Shown here in pieces: positions 44,079 through 56,337 of a stretch of 64,000 nucleotides of DNA. The notes below the pieces were generated by a model that was not told the origin of the DNA, did no database searches, and worked only from the letters and a program-made list of their open reading frames with translations. Position 1 is the stretch's first letter. The number at the start of each line of letters is the position of its first letter. The stretch covers positions 273,114 to 337,113 of the forward strand of contig UICE01000001.1 of NCBI GenBank assembly GCA_900471815.1, in the 5' to 3' direction. The position numbers and the translations under genes were made by a program. The DNA comes from Hyphomicrobiales bacterium (GTDB lineage Bacteria > Pseudomonadota > Alphaproteobacteria > Rhizobiales > Rhizobiaceae).

Positions 44079-44225
44079 TTGGATGAGTAGGGTCCGGACC
44101 CTAGAATACGGCGAAGGCTTCAACCCGTCTTTATTTCCCTCCCCTGATTTTGCCGTGTTGACCTGATCATCTGCCGCCTCATAGATTGCACCTGTCGATC
44201 TTGGACCAACCCGGATAGAGGCTAA

Positions 44226-45869
<1,644 letters not shown>

Positions 45870-45897
45870 AGGGCAGTCGGAAGGCAGAGGCTGCTGA

Positions 45898-46959
<1,062 letters not shown>

Positions 46960-46980
46960 ATTTCATCACCTTACATCCTG

Positions 46981-47673
46981 TCATGAGACTCGGCGCGGTT
47001 CCTGCGCGAATGGGCTGAGGCCCAACCACTGTTGCATGGAGGCGGCGATTGCAGGATCGCCGTCAAACTCAAGGTTGCCAGCATCCACCTCCCGCCGGAC
47101 CATTGAGAGGCCCATCCAGATTGCGGTCATGCTCTTCAATGAACTCGTGATAAGCAGATCAATGTCATATCCCGGATCAAACCCGCAAAGGTCAACAGAA
47201 CCGTCCTCAACGACAAGCCAGAAATTTTGCCGCGCTTGAGGCAGTTCAGGGTACAGAAATTGAATCGTACACCGGCGCTGCGGCAATGGTTTCGGATTGA
47301 GATGACGGCGCATATCCCACATCAGCAACGATGGATCGAGATTCTTCAGCGAAACCTTGGATTCCACCCAGCGCTGCCCCCAAAAACCGATCCCCATGAT
47401 TACGGGGCGCAAATCCTCACCGGCCGCCGAAAGATGATACTCCAGAACGCCCGCAGCATTTGGAACCGTCATTATGACGCCAGCGCGTTCAAGCTCTTTC
47501 AGGCGTTTTGAAAGGAGTGCGGGCGACATGCGCGGCACGCCTCGGCGCAAATCATTGAAGCGCGTCGTGCCGCATAAAAGCTCCCGCAAAATCAGCGTTG
47601 TCCATCGAGAGCATAATATTTCAGAGGCCATCGACACCGGACAGAACTGACCGTATCCGCCATGCGTTTCCAT
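46981..47673 (-). CDS. HxlR-type regulator with C-terminal SCP2-like domain
   Basis: A 230-residue protein. Residues about 5-100 are an HxlR winged helix (CPVSMASEILCSRWTTLILREL, then TRFNDLRRGVPRMSPALLSKRLKELERAGVI and the wing EYHLSAAGEDLRPV). The C-terminal half (about 120-225) is a beta/alpha SCP2-like ligand domain (FWLVVEDGSVDLCGFDPGYDIDLLITSSLKSMTAIWMG), an arrangement seen in a subset of HxlR proteins. It is divergent from an acyl-CoA dehydrogenase-like gene over a perfect palindrome that is probably its operator. The signal is unknown. Confidence 0.88.
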   Translation of the reverse strand: METHGGYGQFCPVSMASEILCSRWTTLILRELLCGTTRFNDLRRGVPRMSPALLSKRLKELERAGVIMTVPNAAGVLEYHLSAAGEDLRPVIMGIGFWGQRWVESKVSLKNLDPSLLMWDMRRHLNPKPLPQRRCTIQFLYPELPQARQNFWLVVEDGSVDLCGFDPGYDIDLLITSSLKSMTAIWMGLSMVRREVDAGNLEFDGDPAIAASMQQWLGLSPFAQEPRRVS

Positions 47674-47735
47674 GAGTCCCCCTCAGGACTTTATTTTGTT
47701 TGAAGGTACTCCAAAAGATCGGGCAAGGGAACGGG

Positions 47736-47756
47736 CTAGTTCATTTCGTGAACTAG
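47736..47756. promoter_or_regulatory. Candidate HxlR operator (CTAGTTCA-N5-TGAACTAG)
   Basis: A perfect 8-bp inverted repeat with a 5-bp spacer, at 47736-47743 and 47749-47756, in the 143-bp divergent region between hxlR (start 47673) and the acyl-CoA dehydrogenase gene (start 47817). It is the only strong palindrome there. Confidence 0.6.
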
Positions 47757-47816
47757 ACGAAGCCCGTCAATGAGAGGATTTTTACTTTCACTAAAAACAA
47801 AAGCGAGGAGAACATC

Positions 47817-48989
47817 ATGAACACCATGGCACATTCATCATCGGTTGATAATGCCGAGACACATTCTCATGCGAGCCCTGCCGCTGAGATTGCTCGCACA
47901 TTGTCATCCGCTTTCGCCGATAATGCCGGACATATCGATGCGACGGATACATTTGTCGCCGATAATTACAGGTTGCTCCAAGAAGCCGGCCTTGTCGAAA
48001 TCGGCGTACCGCTTGAACTTGGAGGTGGAGGCGCGAATGTTACGGAACTGGCGGAAATGTTGCGGATTATCGCACATGCATGCCCCTCGACCGCGCTGGC
48101 TTTTTCCATGCACACGCATCAGGTGGCAATTCCCGCTTGGCGTTGGCAGCATCAGAAACTGGCTGCCGTAGAACCTCTGTTGAAACGTGTTGCGGCCGAA
48201 AAGCTGATCCTGCTTTCCAGCGGCGGTTCCGACTGGATTGGCGGCTCCGGCAAGGCCGTTAAAGTTGATGGCGGTTATCGCATCTCGGCGCGAAAAATAT
48301 TCACCTCGGGGGCCAATGCGGGCAATCTTTTGATGACGGGCGCCATGGTTGAAAATGACGACGGATCACATAACGTCATCCATTTTGCTGCTCCCATGAA
48401 GGCCGAGGGAGTGAGCGTCGTTGAAACCTGGAAGGCAATGGGCATGCGCGGCACTGGTTCCAACGATGTCATTTTCGATAATCTGTTTATTCCTGATAGC
48501 GGCGTCGCCCTCTCACGCAAGGCTGGCGAATGGCATCCTTTGTTCCAGATCATTTCCACAATTGCCTTTCCGCTGATCTATGCGGTTTATCTTGGCGTTG
48601 CTGAAAGCGCGCGTGATATTGCCGTTGGCCTCGCCGGTAAGAAACCCTTGAGCACTCACAGCTTCAATCTTGCTGGCCGAATGGATACAAACTTGCGCGC
48701 CGCGCAACTGGCGCATCAGTGGATGGTGAACATAGCTGCCCGCAACGCGCCCTCTGCGACAACCGTCAATGAAACTATGATCGGCCGGTCTCTTATCGCC
48801 GAACACGCGATTAAAGCCGTGGAATTGGCAATGGAATTGGCGGGCGGCAGCGGATTTTACCGGGATAACCGTCTTGAACAGCGTTTCCGCGACATACAGG
48901 GCGCCCGCTACCATCCGCTACAGCAGGGCCCGCAGGCCCATTATGCCGGAGCAATGGCTTTGGGCCAGCCTGTGGACCATATCTTTTAA
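47817..48989 (+). CDS. Acyl-CoA dehydrogenase family protein
   Basis: A 390-residue flavoprotein. The N-terminal helical domain contains DNYRLLQEAGLVEIGVPLELGGGG; the middle has GGSGKAVKVDGGYRISARKIFTSG; the C-terminal domain has RDIQGARYHPLQQGPQAHYAG. The usual acyl-CoA dehydrogenase catalytic glutamate is not clear to me, so it may belong to the DszC/SfnB-like flavin-dependent monooxygenase branch of the superfamily. ATG 47817 follows GAGGAG well. It is divergent from an HxlR regulator, which probably controls it. Confidence 0.85.
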   Translation: MNTMAHSSSVDNAETHSHASPAAEIARTLSSAFADNAGHIDATDTFVADNYRLLQEAGLVEIGVPLELGGGGANVTELAEMLRIIAHACPSTALAFSMHTHQVAIPAWRWQHQKLAAVEPLLKRVAAEKLILLSSGGSDWIGGSGKAVKVDGGYRISARKIFTSGANAGNLLMTGAMVENDDGSHNVIHFAAPMKAEGVSVVETWKAMGMRGTGSNDVIFDNLFIPDSGVALSRKAGEWHPLFQIISTIAFPLIYAVYLGVAESARDIAVGLAGKKPLSTHSFNLAGRMDTNLRAAQLAHQWMVNIAARNAPSATTVNETMIGRSLIAEHAIKAVELAMELAGGSGFYRDNRLEQRFRDIQGARYHPLQQGPQAHYAGAMALGQPVDHIF

Positions 48990-48998
48990 AGGGGATTT

Positions 48999-49024
48999 GG
49001 ATGGCGGCCTAAGTGCCGCCATCC
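48999..49024. terminator. Bidirectional terminator-like hairpin between acd and apbC
   Basis: GGATGGCGGC (48999-49008) and GCCGCCATCC (49015-49024) form a perfect 10-bp stem with a 6-nt loop, exactly between the two convergent stop codons (48989 and 49026). Flanking T/A runs are short. Confidence 0.65.
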
Positions 49025-49025
49025 T

Positions 49026-50243
49026 CTAATCAAAAACGATTGCAGGAGCGGTGCGCCCACCCTTGGCCAGTTTCAGCTGTTCCCAAACCTTCGCAGCGAT
49101 CTCACGATAGACCCTGGTTTGCGGGCCATCCGGATTGCTGATGACGACCGGTGTTCCTGCATCCGACATTTCGCGGATTTCCATCACTAGCGGCACTTCG
49201 CCAAGGAATGGAACGCCAAGGCGTTCTGCTTCCTTGCGTGCACCGCCATGGCCGAAAATATCATAGCGCGCGCCCGTATCCGGCGCGATGAAATAGCTCA
49301 TATTCTCAACAATGCCGAGCAGCGGCACATCGACCTTTTTGAACATGTTGAGCCCTTTGCGCGCGTCGATCAGCGCCAGATCCTGGGGTGTCGAAACGAT
49401 CACCGCACCGGCAAGCGGCACCTGCTGCGCCATGGTCAATTGTGCGTCGCCGGTACCGGGCGGCATGTCCACCACCAGGACATCGAGATCGCCCCATTGC
49501 ACTTCGCGCAGCATTTGTGTCAGCGCCGACATGACCATGGGGCCGCGCCAGATCATCGGCGTTTCCTCGTCCACAAGGAAACCGATCGACATGACCTTCA
49601 GCCCATAGCCTTCCATCGGCTTCAGCACCCGGCCGGAAACCACTTCCGGCTTGCCGGAAATGTGTAGCAGACGCGGCATGGAAGGTCCGTAAATATCTGC
49701 ATCCAAAATACCGACGCGCTGACCATTGGCCTGCAAAGCCAAAGCCAGATTGACAGCGGTCGTCGATTTGCCAACCCCGCCTTTGCCGGATGCGACTGCG
49801 ATAATGGCGCCAACGCCGGGCACTCCGGATTTGACCGGCGCTGCCGCATGGCTGTGACCGGCATGGCCGGCAACGGCTGGCGGAGCTTTAGCCGGTACAC
49901 GTTGCGGCGGCACCGCGCCTGCCGGTGCCGGTCTTTGCGCAGGTCTTGGTGCAGGCGCAGCACGCGGCGCGTCATCGCTTGTCGGGCCGCCGCGTTTTTC
50001 GGCGGTCAATGCAACCACTGCGCCTTTTACATCGGGCATTGCCTTGACCACACGTTCGGCGGCAGAGCGGAGCGGCTCCAGCTCTTGAGCACGTTCGGCA
50101 GGGACGGTGATCGAAAAGAACACTTTATTGTCGGCGATAAAGATGTCTGACACCAGACCAAGCTCGACAATATTGCTGTTGAAATCCGGACCGGTCACCG
50201 TCCTCAATTGTTCCAGGACCTCGGTCTTCGTCACATCTGCCAT
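49026..50243 (-). CDS. apbC: Mrp/NBP35 (ApbC) family ATPase, iron-sulfur cluster carrier
   Basis: A 405-residue P-loop protein from ATG 50243 (GGGATGGA upstream; an in-frame ATG at 50285 is unlikely). The N-terminal DUF59/MIP18 domain (about 1-95) is followed by a Pro/Ala linker, then a deviant Walker A (VASGKGGVGKSTTAVNLALAL) and VDMPPGTGDAQL. The C-terminal CxxC, which in ApbC/Nbp35 binds the cluster after ENMSYF, is absent: the segment reads ENMSYFIAPDTGARYDIFGHGG. It may deliver iron-sulfur clusters by another route or have lost this function. It is separated by 311 bp from the divergent macA-like gene. Confidence 0.92.
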   Translation of the reverse strand: MADVTKTEVLEQLRTVTGPDFNSNIVELGLVSDIFIADNKVFFSITVPAERAQELEPLRSAAERVVKAMPDVKGAVVALTAEKRGGPTSDDAPRAAPAPRPAQRPAPAGAVPPQRVPAKAPPAVAGHAGHSHAAAPVKSGVPGVGAIIAVASGKGGVGKSTTAVNLALALQANGQRVGILDADIYGPSMPRLLHISGKPEVVSGRVLKPMEGYGLKVMSIGFLVDEETPMIWRGPMVMSALTQMLREVQWGDLDVLVVDMPPGTGDAQLTMAQQVPLAGAVIVSTPQDLALIDARKGLNMFKKVDVPLLGIVENMSYFIAPDTGARYDIFGHGGARKEAERLGVPFLGEVPLVMEIREMSDAGTPVVISNPDGPQTRVYREIAAKVWEQLKLAKGGRTAPAIVFD

Positions 50244-50554
50244 TGCAATTCCATCCCTGTCATTCTTGGGGTCAGACCCTGACACTTCAGATAATGCAGT
50301 TGAGCAGAAACGCCAATGGACATTTGTACGCGGCCTGTCTTTGCGGGCAATAATCCCGCTTTACAATCGCAGTTCAGTTCCCGGTTGGTAGATCCGTTCG
50401 TCATTTTCACGCAATATTCATGGAGCAACCCTATCCGGCGATAAGTGAAAACTCGGCTCGCGGGATATGTTCGATGTGAAAAAGCCATAATGTGACGTTC
50501 TAGCCAAATCCCTCTATCGCCCATAAGCACCCGCATTTCCATCAGGTCAGAATC
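50244..50554. other. Intergenic region between apbC and macA-like gene (311 bp)
   Basis: It must contain the divergent promoters of apbC and the macA-like gene. I see no repeat, terminator, RNA gene or convincing short gene; the frames present lack ribosome binding sites. Confidence 0.4.
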
Positions 50555-51772
50555 ATGCCTCAAGTCCGTTCCCGCTTCCGCAGCCGCGCTCTGAAACTGA
50601 TCGTCTTCGCCATTATCGCAATTCTTGTCGTCTGGCTGTTGATGACAAAGGTTTTTTCCTCCGGCAAAGCACCAGAGCAGAGCGTGTTCACTGCTCCTGT
50701 CGCACTTGGTTTCATTGAGGAGACCGTGCTTGCAACGGGTACTTTGGAGCCGGTGCAGATGGTCAATGTCGGTGCGCAGGTTTCCGGGCAGGTGAAAACG
50801 CTTTATGTTGAATCCGGCCAGCCGGTAAAGGCCGGTGATCCTATTGCCGAGATTGACTCTGTCCCGCAGGAAAATGCATTGCGTGTTGCCAAGGCGGAAC
50901 TGGCAAACAGCCAGGCATTGCAGCGGGTCAAACAGGTTCAGCTCAAAAAGGCACAGGCTGCCTATGAGCGGCAGACCGCTTTGCTTGAGCAAAGGGCGGC
51001 CTCGCAAATGGCCTTCGATACGGCTGAGTCTGACTATTTTGCCTTGCAGGCGGAGATTGCTTCGCTTGGCGCGCAGATCGAACAGGCGGAAGTCAATGTT
51101 GAAACGGCCACGGCCAATCTTGGTTATACGCGAATCGTCTCGCCCATTGATGGCACTGTCATTGCAGTTGTCACCAAGCAGGGCCAGACGCTGAATTCCA
51201 CACAAACCACGCCAACCGTGGTGATCGTCGCCAAGCTCGATACGATGAATGTGAAGGTCAAAATTTCTGAAGCCGATGTCTGGCGCACCAAGCCCGGCCA
51301 GAAGGTGTGGTTCACCATTATGGGCGATGCGCAAACGCGCTATGAAGCCGAACTTCAGCGCATCGATTTTGCCCCGCCATCAATCACCACCGATGCCAAA
51401 TCCAGCGTCGAAACCGACAGCAGCAAAGGCACCGCAATCTATTATGACGGGTTACTCACTGTACCGAATCCGGACTCTCGTCTGCGGACGAAAATGACCG
51501 CGCAAGTCCATATCATCATCGGCTCGATCAAGGACAAGCCAATCATTCCGTGGTCTGCCCTTTCCAACAGAGAGCCGGATGGCCGTTACAAGGTAAAGGT
51601 CAAACTGGCTGAGGGAAAAACCGAACAGAGATTTGTCAGGATCGGCTTGACCGACATGATCAAGGCTGAAGTCGTTGAAGGTTTGCGCGTTGGCGACGAG
51701 GTTGTCATTGAGGGCGGCACTCCCGCGGCTGACGCTAGCAAGGCTGCAAGCAGCGAGACACCCTCGTCATGA
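50555..51772 (+). CDS. macA: MacA-type periplasmic adaptor (membrane fusion protein)
   Basis: A 405-residue protein. A signal anchor (about 13-33) precedes the lipoyl/barrel-sandwich half FTAPVALGFIEETVLATGTLEPVQMVNVGAQVSG, an alpha-helical hairpin (about 100-190) with coiled-coil content, then VDGTVIAVVTKQGQTLNS-like text reading SPIDGTVIAVVTKQGQTLN, and a beta-barrel plus membrane-proximal domain. MacA links MacB to an outer-membrane channel in macrolide or peptide/lipid export. The stop overlaps the macB start by 4 bp (ATGA). No TolC-type gene is nearby. Confidence 0.92.
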   Translation: MPQVRSRFRSRALKLIVFAIIAILVVWLLMTKVFSSGKAPEQSVFTAPVALGFIEETVLATGTLEPVQMVNVGAQVSGQVKTLYVESGQPVKAGDPIAEIDSVPQENALRVAKAELANSQALQRVKQVQLKKAQAAYERQTALLEQRAASQMAFDTAESDYFALQAEIASLGAQIEQAEVNVETATANLGYTRIVSPIDGTVIAVVTKQGQTLNSTQTTPTVVIVAKLDTMNVKVKISEADVWRTKPGQKVWFTIMGDAQTRYEAELQRIDFAPPSITTDAKSSVETDSSKGTAIYYDGLLTVPNPDSRLRTKMTAQVHIIIGSIKDKPIIPWSALSNREPDGRYKVKVKLAEGKTEQRFVRIGLTDMIKAEVVEGLRVGDEVVIEGGTPAADASKAASSETPSS

Positions 51773-53721
51773 GTTCAGCCCTGCTCGAAGTCAAACAGCT
51801 ATCGCGTATTTTCGCGGCGGGCAGCGAGGAAGTCATTGCCCTCGATAATATCGACCTGACCATAGAAGCCGGGGAATTCGTCGCCATTGTCGGGGCCAGC
51901 GGTTCCGGCAAGTCGACCCTCATGAATATTCTTGGCTGCCTGGATCAGCCAAGCAAGGGCAGCTATATCATGGCCGGTCGCGAGACTTCCGGCCTGACGA
52001 AAGACGAGCTTGCCGAATTGCGGCGCGAACATTTCGGCTTCATCTTCCAGCGTTATCATCTCATGCCCGATCTTGGCGCCATCGGTAATGTCGAAATACC
52101 TGCGGTCTATTCCGGCGCACCAAAGGGTCAGCGCCGGTCGCGCGCCATCGCCATTCTTGAGCGTCTCGGGCTTGGTGATCGCATGGACCATCGGCCGAAC
52201 CAGCTTTCTGGCGGGCAGCAACAGCGCGTTTCCATCGCGCGGGCCTTGATGAATGGCGGCGAAATCATTCTTGCCGATGAGCCGACCGGCGCGCTGGATA
52301 GCAAGAGCGGCGAAAATGTCCTCGACATTCTCAAAGAGCTTCATGCTGCCGGTCACACGATCATTATCGTGACGCATGATATGGATGTGGCCGGTCATGC
52401 GGACAGGATCATCGAAATCAAGGATGGCGCTATCCTTGCCGACCAGCGCAAACCGGACAGACCCGTGTCCACGACAGCCAAACTGACGCAACAGCCTGCA
52501 TCTGCCGGATGGCTCAGCGGTTTTATGCGCCGACTTATGGAAGCACTGCCCATGGCTCTGCGTTCCATGATTGCGCATCGCACTCGCACAGCGCTGACCA
52601 TGCTCGGGATTATCGTTGGTATTGCAGCCGTTGTTGCGGTTGTCGGCCTTGGTGAAGGCGGCCAGCGCATGGTGCTGAACGAAATCAATGGTCTTGGCGC
52701 CAGTACGATCAGCATTTTTCCCGGCAAGGATTGGGGCGATGAAAACGCCGCCAAGATTAAAAGCCTCGTGATTGCCGATGCCGAAGCCTTGGGCTCGCAG
52801 CCCTATGTAGACAGCGTAACGCCCTCCGTCTCGGCGACCGGCAAAGCCCAGTTTGGTAATGTTTCGGTCGACGCGACAATCAACGGCGTAGGAGATAATT
52901 ATTTCCGCGTTGTCCAGCGTAAAATCGTGCAAGGCAGTTTCTTCGATGCGCGAAGCCAAGCCATGGGTTTGCAGCAAGTCGTCATTGACGACAATACCAA
53001 ACAGGCATTGTTCAAGAATGTGGCGAATCCTGTCGGACAGGTGATCGTGGTTGCGCAGGTTCCGGTCGTCGTCATCGGCGTCGCAGCCAAGACCACCGGC
53101 GGCATGGGCGAGGACAAACGGCTGCAAATCTACATGCCTTACACAAGCCTCTTTACCCGGATAAGCGGTGCAGGAAGCCTGAGCGAAATCACTTTGCGCG
53201 TGTCGGACAATGTGGACACCCAAGCTGCTGAAAAAGCCATCGTCGCGCTGCTTGAGCGCCGTCACGGCACCAAGGACTTTTTCATCTTCAACAGTGACCA
53301 GATGCGCAAGACCATCGAAAACACGACGAAGATTCTCTCACTGCTCATGTCATCCATCGCCGCCATCGCCCTCGTCGTCGGCGGTATCGGCGTCATGAAC
53401 ATCATGCTGGTTTCGGTGACCGAGCGTACAAAAGAGATCGGTCTGCGCATGGCGGTCGGCGCACGTCAGATCGATATCATGTTGCAATTTCTGATTGAGG
53501 CTTCCGCGGTAACTGTGACCGGTGCAATTATCGGCGTTGGACTCGCTTTGGCGATAGGTGCAGTCTTCGCTCCCATTGGCAGCTCCTTCCCGATGATTGT
53601 CTCGGTCAATGCCATCATGGTTGCCTGCATCACCGCCGTCATTGTCGGACTGACATTCGGATTCCTGCCTGCCCGAAAAGCCGCACGACTCAATCCGATT
53701 GATGCTCTGGCGCGCGATTAG
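51769..53721 (+). CDS. macB: MacB-type ABC exporter (ATPase fused to permease)
   Basis: A 650-residue protein. The ATPase (about 1-225) has Walker [13 protein letters not shown], signature [16 protein letters not shown], Walker [13 protein letters not shown] and the H-loop [14 protein letters not shown]. The permease follows with one helix near residue 275 ([22 protein letters not shown]), a large periplasmic MacB core domain (about 300-520) and three C-terminal helices (about 525-645). Together with MacA it forms a mechanotransmission-type exporter, most likely for a lipidic, peptide or antibiotic substrate. Confidence 0.95.
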   Translation: MSSALLEVKQLSRIFAAGSEEVIALDNIDLTIEAGEFVAIVGASGSGKSTLMNILGCLDQPSKGSYIMAGRETSGLTKDELAELRREHFGFIFQRYHLMPDLGAIGNVEIPAVYSGAPKGQRRSRAIAILERLGLGDRMDHRPNQLSGGQQQRVSIARALMNGGEIILADEPTGALDSKSGENVLDILKELHAAGHTIIIVTHDMDVAGHADRIIEIKDGAILADQRKPDRPVSTTAKLTQQPASAGWLSGFMRRLMEALPMALRSMIAHRTRTALTMLGIIVGIAAVVAVVGLGEGGQRMVLNEINGLGASTISIFPGKDWGDENAAKIKSLVIADAEALGSQPYVDSVTPSVSATGKAQFGNVSVDATINGVGDNYFRVVQRKIVQGSFFDARSQAMGLQQVVIDDNTKQALFKNVANPVGQVIVVAQVPVVVIGVAAKTTGGMGEDKRLQIYMPYTSLFTRISGAGSLSEITLRVSDNVDTQAAEKAIVALLERRHGTKDFFIFNSDQMRKTIENTTKILSLLMSSIAAIALVVGGIGVMNIMLVSVTERTKEIGLRMAVGARQIDIMLQFLIEASAVTVTGAIIGVGLALAIGAVFAPIGSSFPMIVSVNAIMVACITAVIVGLTFGFLPARKAARLNPIDALARD

Positions 53722-53817
53722 GGGCAGCAAACGGACACTTGAACAGTGCTTTCCAATTTCGACCGGGTTTGCTCGACATGTGGCACGATTTTTCAGAACA
53801 ATTGGAGAAATTTGCCG

Positions 53818-53834
53818 AAGAATCGTCGATTCTT
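53818..53834. promoter_or_regulatory. Palindrome upstream of the copper-handling operon
   Basis: AAGAATC (53818-53824) and GATTCTT (53828-53834) form a perfect 7-bp inverted repeat with a 3-bp spacer, 97 bp after the macB stop and 119 bp before the next start. It could be a regulator site or part of a terminator; A-rich sequence (not T-rich) follows it. Confidence 0.35.
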
Positions 53835-53952
53835 GCTCAAAAAAAGTAATCCTAGCGTGCAATTTGGTTGTCGTCGGTTGCATTACTCTTTGCCGCATGG
53901 CTTTTCATCAAAAGTGCAGCTATGAAAATGTTGGACTGCTAACGAGGCGATA

Positions 53953-54336
53953 ATGCGCGAAGTTTGGAACAATTGGCGAATGGCGGTGCGCATGCTTTGC
54001 GCATTGGCGCTCGTATTTGTTGCCTTTGCCCATCAGCCGGTTTCCGCTGCGCCTGCCCTGGATGATCTTTCAGCCTATACCCTTCCCGACGGCTCTTTGC
54101 CCATGCTTTGCCTGACCGATACCGGCAATGAAAAGGATCATCACAAGACAGCCTGGCATGGCACTGGTTGCGAGGCATGCCGTCTTGTTTCTTCGGTCAT
54201 ATTGCCCGTTCCGGCTACAGTCGCCAGCTCAAAAATTGAACCTTTACAATCACTTGCGATCAAGCGGGAAGCTGCTCTCATTGCGCGGCACGCCTATCCG
54301 CCATCCGCTCCGCCGCAAGCACCGCCATCAGTCTGA
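53953..54336 (+). CDS. DUF2946-like small secreted protein
   Basis: A 127-residue protein with a signal peptide (MLCALALVFVAFAHQPVSAA, cleavage near residue 33). The mature part contains a His/Cys motif (HHKTAWHGTGCEACRLV) with Cys55-like and CxxC cysteines, followed by a Pro-rich tail (PPSAPPQAPPSV). This matches the DUF2946 family, short periplasmic proteins often next to copper or TonB/PepSY genes. ATG 53953 follows GAGG. It starts a cluster with PepSY, PCuAC and SCO genes, so metal binding is plausible but unproven. Confidence 0.75.
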   Translation: MREVWNNWRMAVRMLCALALVFVAFAHQPVSAAPALDDLSAYTLPDGSLPMLCLTDTGNEKDHHKTAWHGTGCEACRLVSSVILPVPATVASSKIEPLQSLAIKREAALIARHAYPPSAPPQAPPSV

Positions 54337-54419
54337 CACCCATGGCGCCCTTTGGCGCTTGAATATGGCCCTGCCCGCGCAGGTCCATCTCCTTTGGCCG
54401 TCAGACGATTGGAATAATT

Positions 54420-55784
54420 ATGGCCGTTCTTGCCGAGGCTGGCAAAAAGCCTAACAATATCAGTATATCTCTTTATCGTGCCGTGTGGCGCTGGCATTTT
54501 TTAGCGGGACTTTTCGTCATTCCGTTCATGATCAATCTTGCCGTCACGGGCGGGCTCTATCTGTTCAAGGACGAGATTGACGATACGGTTTTCGCCTATC
54601 GCAATATTGTGGAACCGCAAGGCCAAACCCTGGCTCCCTCAGTGCTTTCGGAAAATGCGAGGGCAGCAGTACCTGGTTCAAAAATTATCCGATACCGCGT
54701 TCCCGCCGATCCATCGCATTCGGTTCGTGTCACGGTCGGCACATCTACTGAGAACGTTCTCGTCTTCGTTAATCCCTATAGCGGGGCCGTTCTTGGCACT
54801 GTTGCGGCCGAAAATGAATTCAATAAGGTGGTCCGGAATATTCACAGCCTGAAATATTTTGGCTTTGTTCTCAATAGGATAATCGAAGCTGTCGGAGGAA
54901 TGGCGCTTATTTTGGTCGTCACCGGTTTTTATTTATGGTGGCCGCGCTCACAAACCGGCGGCGTTGTCAGCGTCCGTGGAACCCCTTCAAAACGTGTGTT
55001 CTGGCGTGACCTCCATGCCGTTACCGGCGCATCTGCCGGAGCGCTGATCTTTTTTCTGGCGATCTCTGGAATGCCTTGGTCGGGCTATTGGGGCGAGCAG
55101 GTTAATGCAGCGCTTTCCAGTGCAGGAATGGGTTATCCAACCAAGCTCTGGGATGATGTTCCCCTTTCGACAGTGCCCACTAAGGATGTGGTCGATCATG
55201 CTGGCTGGACTGTAGAAAACGCCCCCGTACCGGCGTCCAATACAGCTTCCAAAGGAGAGAACGTCAGTCTTGATCAGATCGTCACCGCTACCAATGAAGC
55301 GGGTATGTTTCCCGGCTATGAGGTTTCGCTGCCCAGGGGCAAGGGAGGTGTTTATACCGCCGCGATTTTTCCTGACGACATAGCAAGGCAACAGACGATC
55401 CATTATGACCAGTATACGGGTAAGCCATTGATTGACATCAAGTTTTCCGACTACGGCATTGGCGGCAAAGCGATAGAATTTGGCGTTGGGGTTCATATGG
55501 GTCAGTACTTTGGGCTGGCGAACCAGATCCTCATGCTCCTGACCTGCCTCGCCATTACGCTAATGTCGGTAACTGCCATAGTCATGTGGTGGAAACGCCG
55601 CCCATCAGGCCGATTGGGCGTGCCGCCCATGCCATCTCAAACCAGCGTCTTTGTTATGCTGACCGTGGTAATCCTGGGCTTCGGCGTAGCTTTTCCGCTT
55701 ACCGGCTTTGCCATCCTGGCCATGTTGGTCATCGATCAGCTGGTCACTCGTATCCCCTCTCCCCTGAAACGCGTATTCTCGTAA
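54420..55784 (+). CDS. PepSY-associated transmembrane protein
   Basis: A 454-residue inner-membrane protein of the PepSY_TM (PiuB-like) family. Helix 1 is about residues 22-45 (WHFLAGLFVIPFMINLAVTGGLYLF), starting with Trp-His typical of the family; further helices are near 155-175, 200-220, 360-390 and 415-440, with PepSY-like periplasmic segments between. Some members reduce ferric siderophores or handle copper; none of that can be assigned here. Start ATG 54420. It is followed 22 bp later by a PCuAC copper chaperone gene. Confidence 0.9.
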   Translation: MAVLAEAGKKPNNISISLYRAVWRWHFLAGLFVIPFMINLAVTGGLYLFKDEIDDTVFAYRNIVEPQGQTLAPSVLSENARAAVPGSKIIRYRVPADPSHSVRVTVGTSTENVLVFVNPYSGAVLGTVAAENEFNKVVRNIHSLKYFGFVLNRIIEAVGGMALILVVTGFYLWWPRSQTGGVVSVRGTPSKRVFWRDLHAVTGASAGALIFFLAISGMPWSGYWGEQVNAALSSAGMGYPTKLWDDVPLSTVPTKDVVDHAGWTVENAPVPASNTASKGENVSLDQIVTATNEAGMFPGYEVSLPRGKGGVYTAAIFPDDIARQQTIHYDQYTGKPLIDIKFSDYGIGGKAIEFGVGVHMGQYFGLANQILMLLTCLAITLMSVTAIVMWWKRRPSGRLGVPPMPSQTSVFVMLTVVILGFGVAFPLTGFAILAMLVIDQLVTRIPSPLKRVFS

Positions 55785-55806
55785 ACATTCGAATTGGAGA
55801 CGTTCC

Positions 55807-56337
55807 ATGAACACACTATTCCGAATTGCCGCACTTGCATTTGTCGCCACGTCCCTTTCCTTTGCAGCGCAGGCTCATGACCACTCCAAGATGGGGCATG
55901 ACGCCCCAGCGAGCCAGTCCGAAGATGCAATGGAACCGGTAAAAGCTGGAGATTTGACGCTTAGTAACGCGTTCACCCGTGCTACTTTGCCCGGTGCAAA
56001 AGTAGGTGGCGGGTATCTCAAGATCGCCAATTCGGCCAACGAGCCCGATCGGCTAATGGGCGGCACGACACCTGCCGCCGAGCGCGTTGAGGTGCATGAA
56101 ATGAAAATGGCAGGCGATGTCATGCAAATGCGCCAGCTCAAGGAAGGACTCGAAATACCCGCTGGCGGAACTGCAGAGCTTGCTCCGGGGGGACTTCATC
56201 TGATGTTTATGAATATAGCCCAGCCGTTGAAGGAAGGCGACATGATCCCCGTGACGCTTGAATTTGCCAAGGCAGGCAAGGTCGAAGTTCAATTTATGGT
56301 GGGCGCAGCAAACGCTGCAAGCATGGAGCACAACTGA
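55807..56337 (+). CDS. Periplasmic copper chaperone PCuAC
   Basis: A 176-residue periplasmic protein. The signal peptide ends near residue 23 (AAQA-HDHSK). A His/Met-rich N-tail (HDHSKMGHD) is followed by the PCuAC domain with the copper ligands in VEVHEMKMAGDVMQM and GGLHLMFMNI, the family's H(M)...M...H-x-M pattern. PCuAC carries Cu(I) to the CuA or CuB site of haem-copper oxidases. Its TGA overlaps the SCO start (TGATG), so both work together. Confidence 0.95.
   Translation: MNTLFRIAALAFVATSLSFAAQAHDHSKMGHDAPASQSEDAMEPVKAGDLTLSNAFTRATLPGAKVGGGYLKIANSANEPDRLMGGTTPAAERVEVHEMKMAGDVMQMRQLKEGLEIPAGGTAELAPGGLHLMFMNIAQPLKEGDMIPVTLEFAKAGKVEVQFMVGAANAASMEHN

Noticed and set aside
50231-51334. 367-codon antisense frame over macA and the apbC/macA gap
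   Set aside because: It shadows the macA gene and reads into the apbC promoter region; no domain or ribosome binding site.
51799-53265. 488-codon open frame antisense to macB
   Set aside because: It lies fully within a confidently identified gene. The translation is rich in His, Asp and Arg as expected from a mirrored GC-biased gene, and has no family motif or ribosome binding site.
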